Source of the DNA: Kitasatospora aureofaciens
GTDB lineage: Bacteria; Actinomycetota; Actinomycetes; Streptomycetales; Streptomycetaceae
Assembly (NCBI RefSeq): GCF_001188955.3
Contig: NZ_JPRF03000045.1
Coordinates: 1 to 58,634 of the forward strand
Length of the DNA: 58,634 nt
Reading direction: 5' to 3'
Numbering within the stretch: position 1 is the first letter of the stretch; each line of letters starts with the position of its first letter. The translations under genes and the position numbers were made by a program. The notes under the pieces are model-generated. The model ran no database searches and had not been told where the DNA came from. It saw only the letters and a program-made list of their open reading frames with translations. This document shows positions 1 to 7,912 of this stretch, piece by piece.

Positions 1-167
1 CCGTCCTGGTGTGACGGCTCCGGGCTTCCGGTCCCGGGTTTTCGGTTCCGGGTTTTCCGATCTCGGGGGGGAGGGCCTCGGTCGCGCTGCGCGGCCGGGC
101 CCCGGTCGCGCTGCTGGCCGGCTGCTGGCTGGACACCGTCTCGCAGCCCGCCACCCAGCCCGCCCTG

Positions 168-1940
168 GTGGTGAACCGGCTCTACGCCCAGTACTTCGCG
201 CTCAAGGGCGGGGGCCGCCCGCAGCACTCCGTGCCGCAGCGGCGCCGCCGCGCGCTGGAGGACGCCGGGGTGCTGCTGCCGCAGCCGGAGGAGGCGGATT
301 TCCTCGTCCGGGCCCGGGCCCGCCCGTTGGCCGCCCTGCACGGCGCCTTCCTGCTGGCCCTGTCCCGGCTGCCCGCCGCCTTCCTGCCGGAGGTGGTCGG
401 CGTCCAGTACGCCTTCCACGCGCTCGGCCTGGACGACCTGCTGAACGGCACCGAGCCGACGCTCGCGGTCGACGAGCTGCTCGCCGAGTACCTGGAGCTG
501 ACCGAACGGTCGGACACCGGGGCGCAGGACCGGCGGCGACTGGCCGCGGCGGTCCGGCTGGTGGTGCGGATCGAGCGCGAGCAGCTCGCCCTGCTGGCCG
601 AACTGGTCTCCCACCGGGCCGGGTTGTCGGTGGACGCGCGGGCCGCCGAGATCGTCGAGCGGCACCGCCCGTTCGCCGGACGCCAGCACAAGAACGTCAA
701 GATCGGCGGCAAGCTGCTCTCCGAGACCTTCGCCGACCCGCAGTTCGACCTCGACGCCTTCATGGCCGAGTTCCGCGCCTCCCGCCAGCTGCGCCCGCTG
801 CGGAGCGGCGGCTGCCCGTTCACCCGGGCGGTCAAGTTCGGCGGCCCGATGTTCGGCATCTTCGACGAGGCCGAGGCCGCGGTCTTCAAGGAGTGGGCCG
901 AGTCGGTCGCCGCCGGCGAGCCGGCCGGTGCTCCGCTGCGGCCCGACACCAGCGGCGACGAGCAGGCCGCGCACTGGCAGCGGGCCGTGCTCGCCACCGC
1001 CCCGCCGGACGTGCGGTTCGCCGAGGCGTCCCCGGCCGACGACCGCGAGTTCTTCCACCGGCTGGTCAACATCGAGCAGTTCCCCAACACCCTGCCGCTG
1101 GCCGCGCGGACCGCCGAAGAGGGCCTGGAACGGGCCGAACTGCTCTTCCGCCACGGCGCCGGCGGCCGGTACACCGACGCCAGCTGGTTCGACTACACCG
1201 CCGAGGCGCTGCTGGAGCGGGTGGACCGGATCTACTGGGACAAGCTGGTCGGCCCGTACCGCGCACTCCAGGAGGTGCCGGACCGCGACGAGGTGATCTT
1301 CCACCAGAAGACCCTCGCCCTCGGCAGCCTGATCGACGGCACCTGGGCCTACCGGATCGGCAACCACGGCCGCTACCACCGGCAGAGCGACGCGATGCTG
1401 TTCTCGATCTACGCCGACGAGATGGGCCGCGGCGAGCTCGCCAAGAACCACATCACGCTGATCCGCCAGGTGCTGGCCAGCATGGACGTCCGGCTGCCGC
1501 ACATCCGCTCGGCGGAGTTCCTGGACCAGGGCGAACTGCCGGACGAGCTCTACCGGTTCTCGATCCACCAGATCTGCCTGGCGCTGTTCCCGGACCGGCT
1601 GCACAGCGAGATCCTCGGCTACAACCTCGGGATCGAGATGTTCGGGCTCGGCGAGATGCGCCTGCACGAGGTGCAGAAGCTGCGCCGCCACAACCTGGAC
1701 ACCGCCTACGAGGAAGCGCACCTGTCGATCGACAACTTCTCGGCCGGCCACGCCCGCCAGTCCGCCGAGATCATCGTTTCCCACCTGGACGGGGTGCGCC
1801 GGGAGGCGGGCGAGGCGGCCGTGCGGCGCGAGTGGCGCCGGATCTGGCGCGGCTACGCCTCCTTCGCCTGGTTCGTGGAGCACCAGCTGGTCAACTCGCT
1901 GGCCACCGAGGCCGACACCGCCGACGACCTGGTCATCTGA
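168..1940 (+). CDS. Heme-oxygenase-like diiron oxidase (HDO) with two HDO-like halves; 5' end uncertain
   Basis: Counting from GTG 168, the C-terminal half carries a plausible 3-His/3-carboxylate diiron set: E418, H428, E490, H518, D522 and H528. This fits the iron-containing redox enzyme / HDO superfamily (SznF, UndA), which oxidises amines, hydrazines or fatty acids with O2. The N-terminal half looks like a degenerate copy of the same fold: the stretch around LPAAFLPEVVGVQYAF parallels LFPDRLHSEILGYNLGIE later in the protein, but the position matching E418 appears to be Tyr. Coding-like sequence continues upstream of 168 in the same frame to about 75 (RAPVALLAGCWLDTVSQ) with no ATG, GTG or TTG, and is closed by TGA at 12-14. 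The start is therefore unresolved (see findings). It lies 10 bp before the acyl-CoA-dehydrogenase-like gene. Inferred role: oxidation of a hydrazine or hydrazone intermediate. Confidence 0.72.
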   Translation: MVNRLYAQYFALKGGGRPQHSVPQRRRRALEDAGVLLPQPEEADFLVRARARPLAALHGAFLLALSRLPAAFLPEVVGVQYAFHALGLDDLLNGTEPTLAVDELLAEYLELTERSDTGAQDRRRLAAAVRLVVRIEREQLALLAELVSHRAGLSVDARAAEIVERHRPFAGRQHKNVKIGGKLLSETFADPQFDLDAFMAEFRASRQLRPLRSGGCPFTRAVKFGGPMFGIFDEAEAAVFKEWAESVAAGEPAGAPLRPDTSGDEQAAHWQRAVLATAPPDVRFAEASPADDREFFHRLVNIEQFPNTLPLAARTAEEGLERAELLFRHGAGGRYTDASWFDYTAEALLERVDRIYWDKLVGPYRALQEVPDRDEVIFHQKTLALGSLIDGTWAYRIGNHGRYHRQSDAMLFSIYADEMGRGELAKNHITLIRQVLASMDVRLPHIRSAEFLDQGELPDELYRFSIHQICLALFPDRLHSEILGYNLGIEMFGLGEMRLHEVQKLRRHNLDTAYEEAHLSIDNFSAGHARQSAEIIVSHLDGVRREAGEAAVRREWRRIWRGYASFAWFVEHQLVNSLATEADTADDLVI

Positions 1941-1950
1941 GGAGCCCGCC

Positions 1951-3129
1951 GTGACCCCCAACGCCTTCGACCCGGAGATCCTCCGGCTGCCCTTCTACAC
2001 CGACGAGCACCGCGACCGCGCCCAGCGGCTGGGCCGGTGGTGCGAGGAGCGGGCCGCGCTCTGGACCGAACTGCGCACCGACGGCCCCGACAAGGCCGTG
2101 CGCCGGGCGCTGGCCGCGCTCGGCGAGGCCGGCTGGCTGGCCTTCCTGGACGACGAGGAGCCCGGCACCGACGGCGACTACCGCTCGGTGTGCCTGGCCC
2201 GCGAGGCGCTCGCCTACGCCGAGGACCTGGCCGACTTCGCCTTCGCGATCCAGGTGCTCTCGGCCACCCCGATCCTGCGGTACGGCAGTCCCGAGCAGCG
2301 GCGGCGCTACCTGCCGGGCCTGGCGGCCGGCACCCTGGCCGGTGCCTTCGCGGTCTCCGAGGAGCAGTCCGGCTCGGACGTCGCCGCGGTGGCGCTGACC
2401 GCCGAGCGGGACGGCGAGGAGTACGTGCTCAACGGCGGCAAGGCGTGGATCGCCAACGGAACGGTGGCGGACGTGGTCTGCGTGATCGCCCGGACGGGCG
2501 AGGGACCGGGGCCGCTGGGGCTGACCGCCTTCCTGGTCCCCGGTGACACCCCGGGCCTGCGGGTGCGCGAGCCGATCGACGCGATCGCGCCCCGTCCGTT
2601 CGCCCACCTGGCGTTCGAGGACTGCCGGGTGCCCGCCGACGCGGTGCTCGGCCGGCCCGGGCGTGGCTTCGTGGTGGCGATGGACCTGCTGGAGCGGGCC
2701 CGGATGACGGTGGGCGCGGCCGCGCTCGGCTTCGCCCGGCGGGCCGCCGACGCGGCCCAGGCACGGGCCCGGCAGCGCGCCATCTACGGCGGGGTGCTGT
2801 TCGACCTGCCCACGGTCAAGTTCGACCTGGCTGCCATGGAGGTCGAGTTGAACGCGTCCGCGCTGCTGGTCGGGCGGGCCGCCTGGGAGCTGGACCGGGG
2901 GCACCGGGGGTTCGGCAAGCACTCCAGCATCGCCAAGCTGCAGGCCACCGAGGCGGCGCAGCGGATCGTCGACCGGTGCGTGCAGCTGCACGGCGCCGCC
3001 GGGCTGGTCGCCGACAGCCTGCCCGAACGCCTGTACCGGCAGATCCGGGCGCTGCGTGTCTACGAGGGCGCCTCGGAGGTTCAACAGCTGACCATCGCCG
3101 GTGCGCTGGACGCGCGCCGGGCCCGCTGA
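1951..3129 (+). CDS. Acyl-CoA dehydrogenase-like flavoenzyme
   Basis: 392 residues, close to the usual ACAD length, starting at GTG 1951 with GAGGAG just upstream. The standard layout is visible: a helical N-terminus, a middle domain with FAVSEEQSGSDVAAV and GGKAWIANG, and a C-terminal helical domain ending with QLHGAAGL and YEGASEVQQL, typical of FAD-dependent ACADs. Family members oxidise Calpha-Cbeta or C-N bonds of CoA- or carrier-bound acyl groups. In azaserine biosynthesis a flavin dehydrogenase oxidises carrier-bound hydrazinoacetate to the hydrazone. With a free carrier protein and a hydrazinoacetate cassette in the same operon, the same job is the best inference here. The substrate is not shown by the sequence. 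Confidence 0.88.
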   Translation: MTPNAFDPEILRLPFYTDEHRDRAQRLGRWCEERAALWTELRTDGPDKAVRRALAALGEAGWLAFLDDEEPGTDGDYRSVCLAREALAYAEDLADFAFAIQVLSATPILRYGSPEQRRRYLPGLAAGTLAGAFAVSEEQSGSDVAAVALTAERDGEEYVLNGGKAWIANGTVADVVCVIARTGEGPGPLGLTAFLVPGDTPGLRVREPIDAIAPRPFAHLAFEDCRVPADAVLGRPGRGFVVAMDLLERARMTVGAAALGFARRAADAAQARARQRAIYGGVLFDLPTVKFDLAAMEVELNASALLVGRAAWELDRGHRGFGKHSSIAKLQATEAAQRIVDRCVQLHGAAGLVADSLPERLYRQIRALRVYEGASEVQQLTIAGALDARRAR

Positions 3130-3154
3130 CGTCCCGTCAAGGAGCAGAGCTTCC

Positions 3155-4279
3155 ATGCAGACCCCGACGAACCCGGTCGAGGCCGTCCGGCACCCCGACC
3201 CGTACCCGTACTACGCGCGGCTGACCGCGGAACGTCCGTTCGGCTGGGACGAGCGGCTGCAGGCCTGGGTGGCCGCCGACGCCGCCTCGGTCACCGCCGC
3301 GCTGTCGGCCGCCGAACTGCGGGTCCGCCCGCCGGGCGAGCCGGTGCCGACCGGGCTGCTCGGCACCGCTGCCGGCGCGGTCTTCGGCGACCTGGTCCGG
3401 ATGACCGACGGCCCGGACCAGCAGCGCCTCAAGCAGGTGGTGCTGGACGCGCTCGGCGAGGCCGAGCCGGCCGAGGCGGGCAAGCTGGCCGCCGAGCGGA
3501 CCCGGCAGAGCCTGGAGCGGGCCGGCGGCCCCGGCTTCGAGGAGCTGATGTTCCAGGTGCCGGCCCGCGTGGTGGCCGCGCTGTGCGGCCTGGACGCCGG
3601 GCTGGAGCCGGAGGCGGCGCGACTGGTGGGGGACTTCGTGCAGTGCATCCCCGCCGGTGCCACGGCGGAGCAGCAGCGGGCGGCCGCGGAGGCCGCGGCG
3701 CGGCTGCGGGAGCTGCTCGGGCCGGGCCTGACCGGTGCCGAGCCGACCGGGCTGCTGGCCGCCCTGGTCCGGGCGGCCGGTCGGCGGGACTGGCCGCGGA
3801 CGGCGCCGCTGCTGGCCAACGCCGTGGGCTTCCTCTCGCAGACCTACGACGCGACGGCCGGTCTGATCGGCAACTCGCTGCTGGCGCTGCGCGAGCAGCC
3901 GGCCGGCGACCTCGCCGCGCTGGCCCGCGAGGTGGCCCGGCACGACGCGCCGATCCAGAACACCCGCCGGTTCGCGGCCGAGCCCTGGCGGTTCGGCGCG
4001 GCGACCGTGCAGCCCGGACAGGCCGTGCTGGTGGTACTCGCCGCCGCCAACCGCGACCCCGCGGCCAATCCCGACCCGCACGCCTTCGACCCCGCCCGCC
4101 CCGCGCCCAGCTGCTTCACCTTCGGCGCCGGCCCGCACCGCTGCCCGGGCGCCGACCTCGCGGTGGCGATCACCGCGGGCGTCCTGGACGAACTGCTGGC
4201 GCACGGCTTCGAGGCGGCCGCGCTGCCCGCCGGGCCGAGCTACCGGGCCCTGGCGAACGCGCGCATCCCGCTGCTCTGA
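3155..4279 (+). CDS. Cytochrome P450 with atypical I-helix
   Basis: 374 residues, slightly short for a bacterial P450. The heme-binding loop is FTFGAGPHRCPGADLA with C330 as axial ligand, and a K-helix ExxR is seen as EVAR. The I-helix segment reads SQTYDATAGLIGN around residues 228-240. Against the usual AGxET/AGxDT pattern the acid is kept (D232), but the next residue, normally the proton-relay Thr, is Ala233. P450eryF also has Ala there and uses substrate-assisted oxygen activation. ATG 3155 follows GGAGC. It sits between the ACAD and the saccharopine dehydrogenase pair, so a tailoring oxidation of the nitrogenous product or an amino acid precursor is likely. The exact reaction is unknown. 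Confidence 0.87.
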   Translation: MQTPTNPVEAVRHPDPYPYYARLTAERPFGWDERLQAWVAADAASVTAALSAAELRVRPPGEPVPTGLLGTAAGAVFGDLVRMTDGPDQQRLKQVVLDALGEAEPAEAGKLAAERTRQSLERAGGPGFEELMFQVPARVVAALCGLDAGLEPEAARLVGDFVQCIPAGATAEQQRAAAEAAARLRELLGPGLTGAEPTGLLAALVRAAGRRDWPRTAPLLANAVGFLSQTYDATAGLIGNSLLALREQPAGDLAALAREVARHDAPIQNTRRFAAEPWRFGAATVQPGQAVLVVLAAANRDPAANPDPHAFDPARPAPSCFTFGAGPHRCPGADLAVAITAGVLDELLAHGFEAAALPAGPSYRALANARIPLL

Positions 4280-4363
4280 GCAGCCCCGTCCGACTTCGGC
4301 CCAGCCGCATTCGACTGGCACCGCCCTACCCCCGCACGACCACATCCAGGAAGGACGAGATCG

Positions 4364-5422
4364 ATGGCAGAGCAGCCGCGGCTGTGGATCCGGCACGAGG
4401 TGCGCGCCAGCGAGCGCCGGGCCCCGCTGGTGCCGCAGGACGCACGCCGGCTGGTGGAGCTGGGATTCCACCTGACCGTGGAGGAGTCCCCGCAGCGGGT
4501 GTACCCGCTGGACGAGTACCTGGCCGCCGGCTGCCAGGGAGCCGAGGCCGGCTCCTGGACCGAGGCCCCCGAACCGGCGTACGTCCTCGGGCTCAAGGAG
4601 CTCCCGGACCTGCCCGAGCAGCTGATTCACCGTCATATCTTCTTCGGGCACGCCTACAAGGGCCAGCAGGGCAGTCGTGAGCTGCTCGCCAGGTTCGCCC
4701 GCGGCGGCGGCGAGCTGCTCGACCTGGAGTACCTGGTGGACGACACCGGGCGCCGGCTGGCCGCCTTCGGCTACTGGGCCGGCTATGTGGGTGCGGCGCT
4801 CGGCGTGCTGCAGGCCCGCGGTCGGCTCACCGCCCCGCTGTGCCCGCTGTCCAAGGGCGAGCTGGACCGGCGGCTGCGCGATTCGATGCGCGCCGGCGCC
4901 CCGGACGCGCTGGTGATCGGCGCGCTCGGCCGCTGCGGGCGCGGCGCGGTGGACGCGCTGGAGGTGGCCGGGCTGGCCGCCACCTGCTGGGACCAGGAGG
5001 AGACCCGCGAACTGGACCGCGCCGCGCTGCTCCACCACGACCTGCTGGTCAACACCGTGCTGACGTCCCGTCCGATTCCGCCGTTCCTGCGCCCCGCCGA
5101 CCTCCCGGTCGCCGACCGGCGGCTGAGCCTGGTGGTCGACGTGACCTGCGACGTCACCTCCGACCTCAACGTGCTGCCGGTCTACCGCGCCGTCACCGAC
5201 TGGTCCGAGCCGGTGCGCCGCCTGCACCAGGACCCGCCGCTCGACCTGATCGCCATCGACAACCTGCCCTCGCTGCTGCCGGCCGAGGCCAGCCGGGCCT
5301 TCTCCGCGGAACTGGTCGCCCAGCTGCGCACCCTGGCCGACCCGGCCGCGCCCTGGCGGCACTGCCGGGCCGACTTCCGGGCCGCCTGCCGCCGACACGA
5401 ACTGGAGGCCGTCCATGTCTGA
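4364..5422 (+). CDS. Saccharopine dehydrogenase, lysine-forming type (Lys1-like)
   Basis: 352 residues, near the length of fungal Lys1. It shows the family blocks GLKELP (K78), HIFFGHAYKGQQG (H96) and a GGG-LLDLEYL stretch followed by RRLAAFGYWAGYVGAALG. K78 and H96 fall where the catalytic Lys/His pair lies in Lys1 (K77/H96 in yeast). The family reversibly converts saccharopine plus NAD+ to lysine plus 2-oxoglutarate. The start is ATG 4364, about 6 bases after an AAGGAC box. It overlaps the next gene by 8 bp, and that gene encodes the glutamate-forming partner type. Together they could return 2-aminoadipate semialdehyde to lysine. An alternative is that the enzyme acts on an aza-analogue of saccharopine with an N-N bond. 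Confidence 0.85.
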   Translation: MAEQPRLWIRHEVRASERRAPLVPQDARRLVELGFHLTVEESPQRVYPLDEYLAAGCQGAEAGSWTEAPEPAYVLGLKELPDLPEQLIHRHIFFGHAYKGQQGSRELLARFARGGGELLDLEYLVDDTGRRLAAFGYWAGYVGAALGVLQARGRLTAPLCPLSKGELDRRLRDSMRAGAPDALVIGALGRCGRGAVDALEVAGLAATCWDQEETRELDRAALLHHDLLVNTVLTSRPIPPFLRPADLPVADRRLSLVVDVTCDVTSDLNVLPVYRAVTDWSEPVRRLHQDPPLDLIAIDNLPSLLPAEASRAFSAELVAQLRTLADPAAPWRHCRADFRAACRRHELEAVHV

Positions 5423-6599
5423 GCCGTCCGTGACCGACCTCTCGACCGCGATACGCACGGTGCACTGGATCGGCACCGGGCTCTCCACCGGCCGCAGCGG
5501 CCTGGAGCTGCTGCTGGAGCACGGTGCCCGCGTGGTGCTCTGGGGCCGGACCGCGGCCAAGGCCGAACAGTGCCTCGCGGCCCGCGGCCTGGCCGGCCGG
5601 GCCGGGGCCCGCGCCTTCGACACGGCGGCCCTGGCCGCCGCGCTGGCCCCCGGCGACGTGCTGGTGTCGATGCTCCCGGCGGCCCACCACCCCGAGCTGC
5701 TGCGCCTCGCGCTGGCGCACGGTGCCCACTTCGCCTGCTCCAGCTACGTCTCGCCGGAGCTGGCCGAACTGGCGGCCACGGCCGAGCGGACCGTGGTGCT
5801 CACCGAGGCGGGCCTGGACCCGGGCATCGACCACCTGATGGCCCATCGCCTGGTCGAACTCGGCCGCACCGCCGCCGGGGAGGCCGCCTGCACCGCCGAC
5901 TTCACCTCCTACTGCGGCGGACTGCCCGCCGAGCTCAACGAGTTCCGCTACCGCTTCAGCTGGGCCCCGCTCGGTGTGCTCAACGCGCTGCGCTCGCCGG
6001 CCCGCTACCTGCGCGACTGGCAGGTGCGCACCGCGCCGCGCCCCTGGCAGGCGACCACCGAGTACCCGGTGGCCGGCGAGCAGTTCGAGGTGTACCCCAA
6101 CCGCGACAGCCTGCCCTTCGCCGAGCAGTACGACTTCCCGCCGCAGTGGCGCAAGCGCTCCTTCGTCCGCGGCACGCTGCGCCCGGCCGGCTGGCGGGCC
6201 GCCTGGTCCGAGGTCTTCGCCACCGTGGAGTCCGGCGACGACGGGCGGATCGCGGCACTGGCGGGCGAGTTGGCCGAGCGCCACCCGATGCGCGAGACGG
6301 ACCGCGACCGCGTGGTGCTCGCCGTGGCACTGGACCTGAGCTGGACCGACGGCGCCTGGTCGGGGAACTGCCTGCTTGACCTGCGCGGCGACGAGCGGGA
6401 GAGCGCCATGGCCCTGCTGGTCTCGCTGCCGTTGGCGTACGGCATCACCCGGATCCTCGACGGCGCGCTGGCCCCGGGCCTGCACCGGGCCGCCGAGGAC
6501 GCCCGGAAGGCCGAACAGTGGCTGGACTTCCTGGCCGCGCGCGGCATCACCACCGAGCTGCGCACCACCGAAAGCACGACGCGAGGAGCACTGCTGTGA
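5415..6599 (+). CDS. Saccharopine dehydrogenase/reductase, glutamate-forming type (Lys9-like)
   Basis: 394 residues. An N-terminal Rossmann segment (VHWIGTGLSTGRSGLELLL) is followed by the hallmark EAGLDPGIDHLMAH and by SYCGGLPAELNEFRYRFSW, both typical of the Lys9 group. Family members interconvert saccharopine with 2-aminoadipate 6-semialdehyde plus glutamate using NAD(P)H. ATG 5415 overlaps the Lys1-like gene by 8 bp, and the stop overlaps the start of the ATP-grasp gene (GTGA), so translation is probably coupled. In the triacsin/s56-p1 type pathway, cleavage of the lysine-glycine hydrazine releases 2-aminoadipate semialdehyde, which is exactly this enzyme's family substrate. That link is inference. 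Confidence 0.83.
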   Translation: MSEPSVTDLSTAIRTVHWIGTGLSTGRSGLELLLEHGARVVLWGRTAAKAEQCLAARGLAGRAGARAFDTAALAAALAPGDVLVSMLPAAHHPELLRLALAHGAHFACSSYVSPELAELAATAERTVVLTEAGLDPGIDHLMAHRLVELGRTAAGEAACTADFTSYCGGLPAELNEFRYRFSWAPLGVLNALRSPARYLRDWQVRTAPRPWQATTEYPVAGEQFEVYPNRDSLPFAEQYDFPPQWRKRSFVRGTLRPAGWRAAWSEVFATVESGDDGRIAALAGELAERHPMRETDRDRVVLAVALDLSWTDGAWSGNCLLDLRGDERESAMALLVSLPLAYGITRILDGALAPGLHRAAEDARKAEQWLDFLAARGITTELRTTESTTRGALL

Positions 6600-7912
6600 C
6601 CGATCGACGACCACCGGCCTTCGTCCTGACCGGAGCCTTCTGGGTGGTCTGCCGCAATCCGCGCTACCTGCAGGAGCTGGCCGCCCGCGGGCTGAAGATC
6701 CTGCTGATCACCCCGCGCGGCTGGCGCGAGCGCGCGCTGGCCGCCCAGGCCGACCCGACCGGGCCGGCCGCCATGATCGACGAGATCGCCTTCGTGGACG
6801 GTGAGCTGAACCAGGACGGCTCGTTCACCGCAGGCGTGCTGGCACGGGCCGCCGACTGGCGGGCGCGCTACCGGATCGTCGGCGCCTACGCGGTGGGCGA
6901 GACCCTGGTGGAGCCCACCGGGCTGCTGGCCGACGCGCTGGGCCTGCCCGGCCCGGGCCTGCGGGCCACCCGGGTCTGCCGCTCCAAGCCGCTGCAGCGC
7001 TGGTACCTGCCGGAGTTCGCGCCGCCCGGCGCGGTGCTGCCGGCGGCCGAGCGGGCCGCCTTCGAACCGGCCTCGGTCGAATACCCCGTGGTGCTCAAGC
7101 CCGCTGCCCGACACTCCAGTTCGGGTGTGGTGACGGTCGGCGACGAGCAGGTGCTGGCCGCGCGGCTGGCCGACTACCCGGAGCACGAGACGCTGCTGGT
7201 GGAGCAGAAGGTGGTCGGCCAGGAGTACTCGGTGGAGAGCCTGGTGCAGGAGGGCAAGGTGGTCTTCGCCTCGGTCACCCGCAAGACCACCACCGAGTCG
7301 CACGCGGCCACCTTCGTCGAGCTGTCGCACTCGGTGCCGAGCGCGCCGGAGCCGGTGGACCGGGCGCTGCTGGAGGCCAACGCCACCATGCTGGCGGCGC
7401 TCGACTTCGGCAGCGGGATAGCCCACGCCGAGTGGCGGGTGGACGCCGCCGGCCGCCCGGTGCTGATGGAGGTGGCCGCCCGCACCCCGGGCGACGGCCT
7501 GCTGGCCCTCTACCGGTTGGCCACCGGGGAGCCGCTGGAACCGGAGATCGTCCGGCTGGCGCTGGGCGAACCGGCCGACTACCCCGAGCCGCGCCGCTGG
7601 ACCCGGCAGGTCTACCTGGAGCACCGGGAGGGGGTCCTGGACGACGTCCGGGTGGACTGGCCCGGCGTCCGGCCGGTCTGGCTGGGCGAGGCCGGGATCT
7701 GGCCGGACCCGCCAGTCGGCGGCCCCGACGGGCCGGGGGAGCTGCGCGCGGTGCTGGTGCTCAAGGAGCGCGGCAGCCGGCTCGGCCCGCTGGAGAGCTC
7801 CGAGGACCGCGCGGTCTGCTTCCTGATCGACGCCCCGTCACCCGAGGAGCTGGACGCGCTGGAGCAGCGGGTGCGCGCGGCGGTGGCGATCGAGGTGCGC
7901 GATGTCGACTGA
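6596..7912 (+). CDS. ATP-grasp carboxylate-amine ligase
   Basis: 438 residues from GTG 6596, which has GAGGAG 8-14 bases upstream and overlaps the previous stop. A longer in-frame version reaching 6518 would intrude deeply on the upstream gene and is less likely. ATP-grasp features include YPVVLKPAARHSSSGVV (ATP-binding lysine), LLVEQKVVGQEYSVES, and AEWRVDAAGRPVLMEVAAR with acidic Mg-binding residues. Such enzymes form amide or peptide bonds via acyl phosphates. In this cluster it may join an amino acid to an intermediate, as a building step or a temporary protecting group. The later C45-type hydrolase gene would suit removal of such a group. Substrates cannot be read from the sequence. Confidence 0.85.
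   Translation: MTDRRPPAFVLTGAFWVVCRNPRYLQELAARGLKILLITPRGWRERALAAQADPTGPAAMIDEIAFVDGELNQDGSFTAGVLARAADWRARYRIVGAYAVGETLVEPTGLLADALGLPGPGLRATRVCRSKPLQRWYLPEFAPPGAVLPAAERAAFEPASVEYPVVLKPAARHSSSGVVTVGDEQVLAARLADYPEHETLLVEQKVVGQEYSVESLVQEGKVVFASVTRKTTTESHAATFVELSHSVPSAPEPVDRALLEANATMLAALDFGSGIAHAEWRVDAAGRPVLMEVAARTPGDGLLALYRLATGEPLEPEIVRLALGEPADYPEPRRWTRQVYLEHREGVLDDVRVDWPGVRPVWLGEAGIWPDPPVGGPDGPGELRAVLVLKERGSRLGPLESSEDRAVCFLIDAPSPEELDALEQRVRAAVAIEVRDVD

Noticed and set aside
11..1954. A 647-codon + strand frame beginning with GTG 11 and overlapping the HDO gene
   Set aside because: Downstream of about 80 it is Arg/Gly/Pro-rich shadow sequence. Only its first 20 codons are of interest, as a possible true start if the G7 run hides a frameshift.
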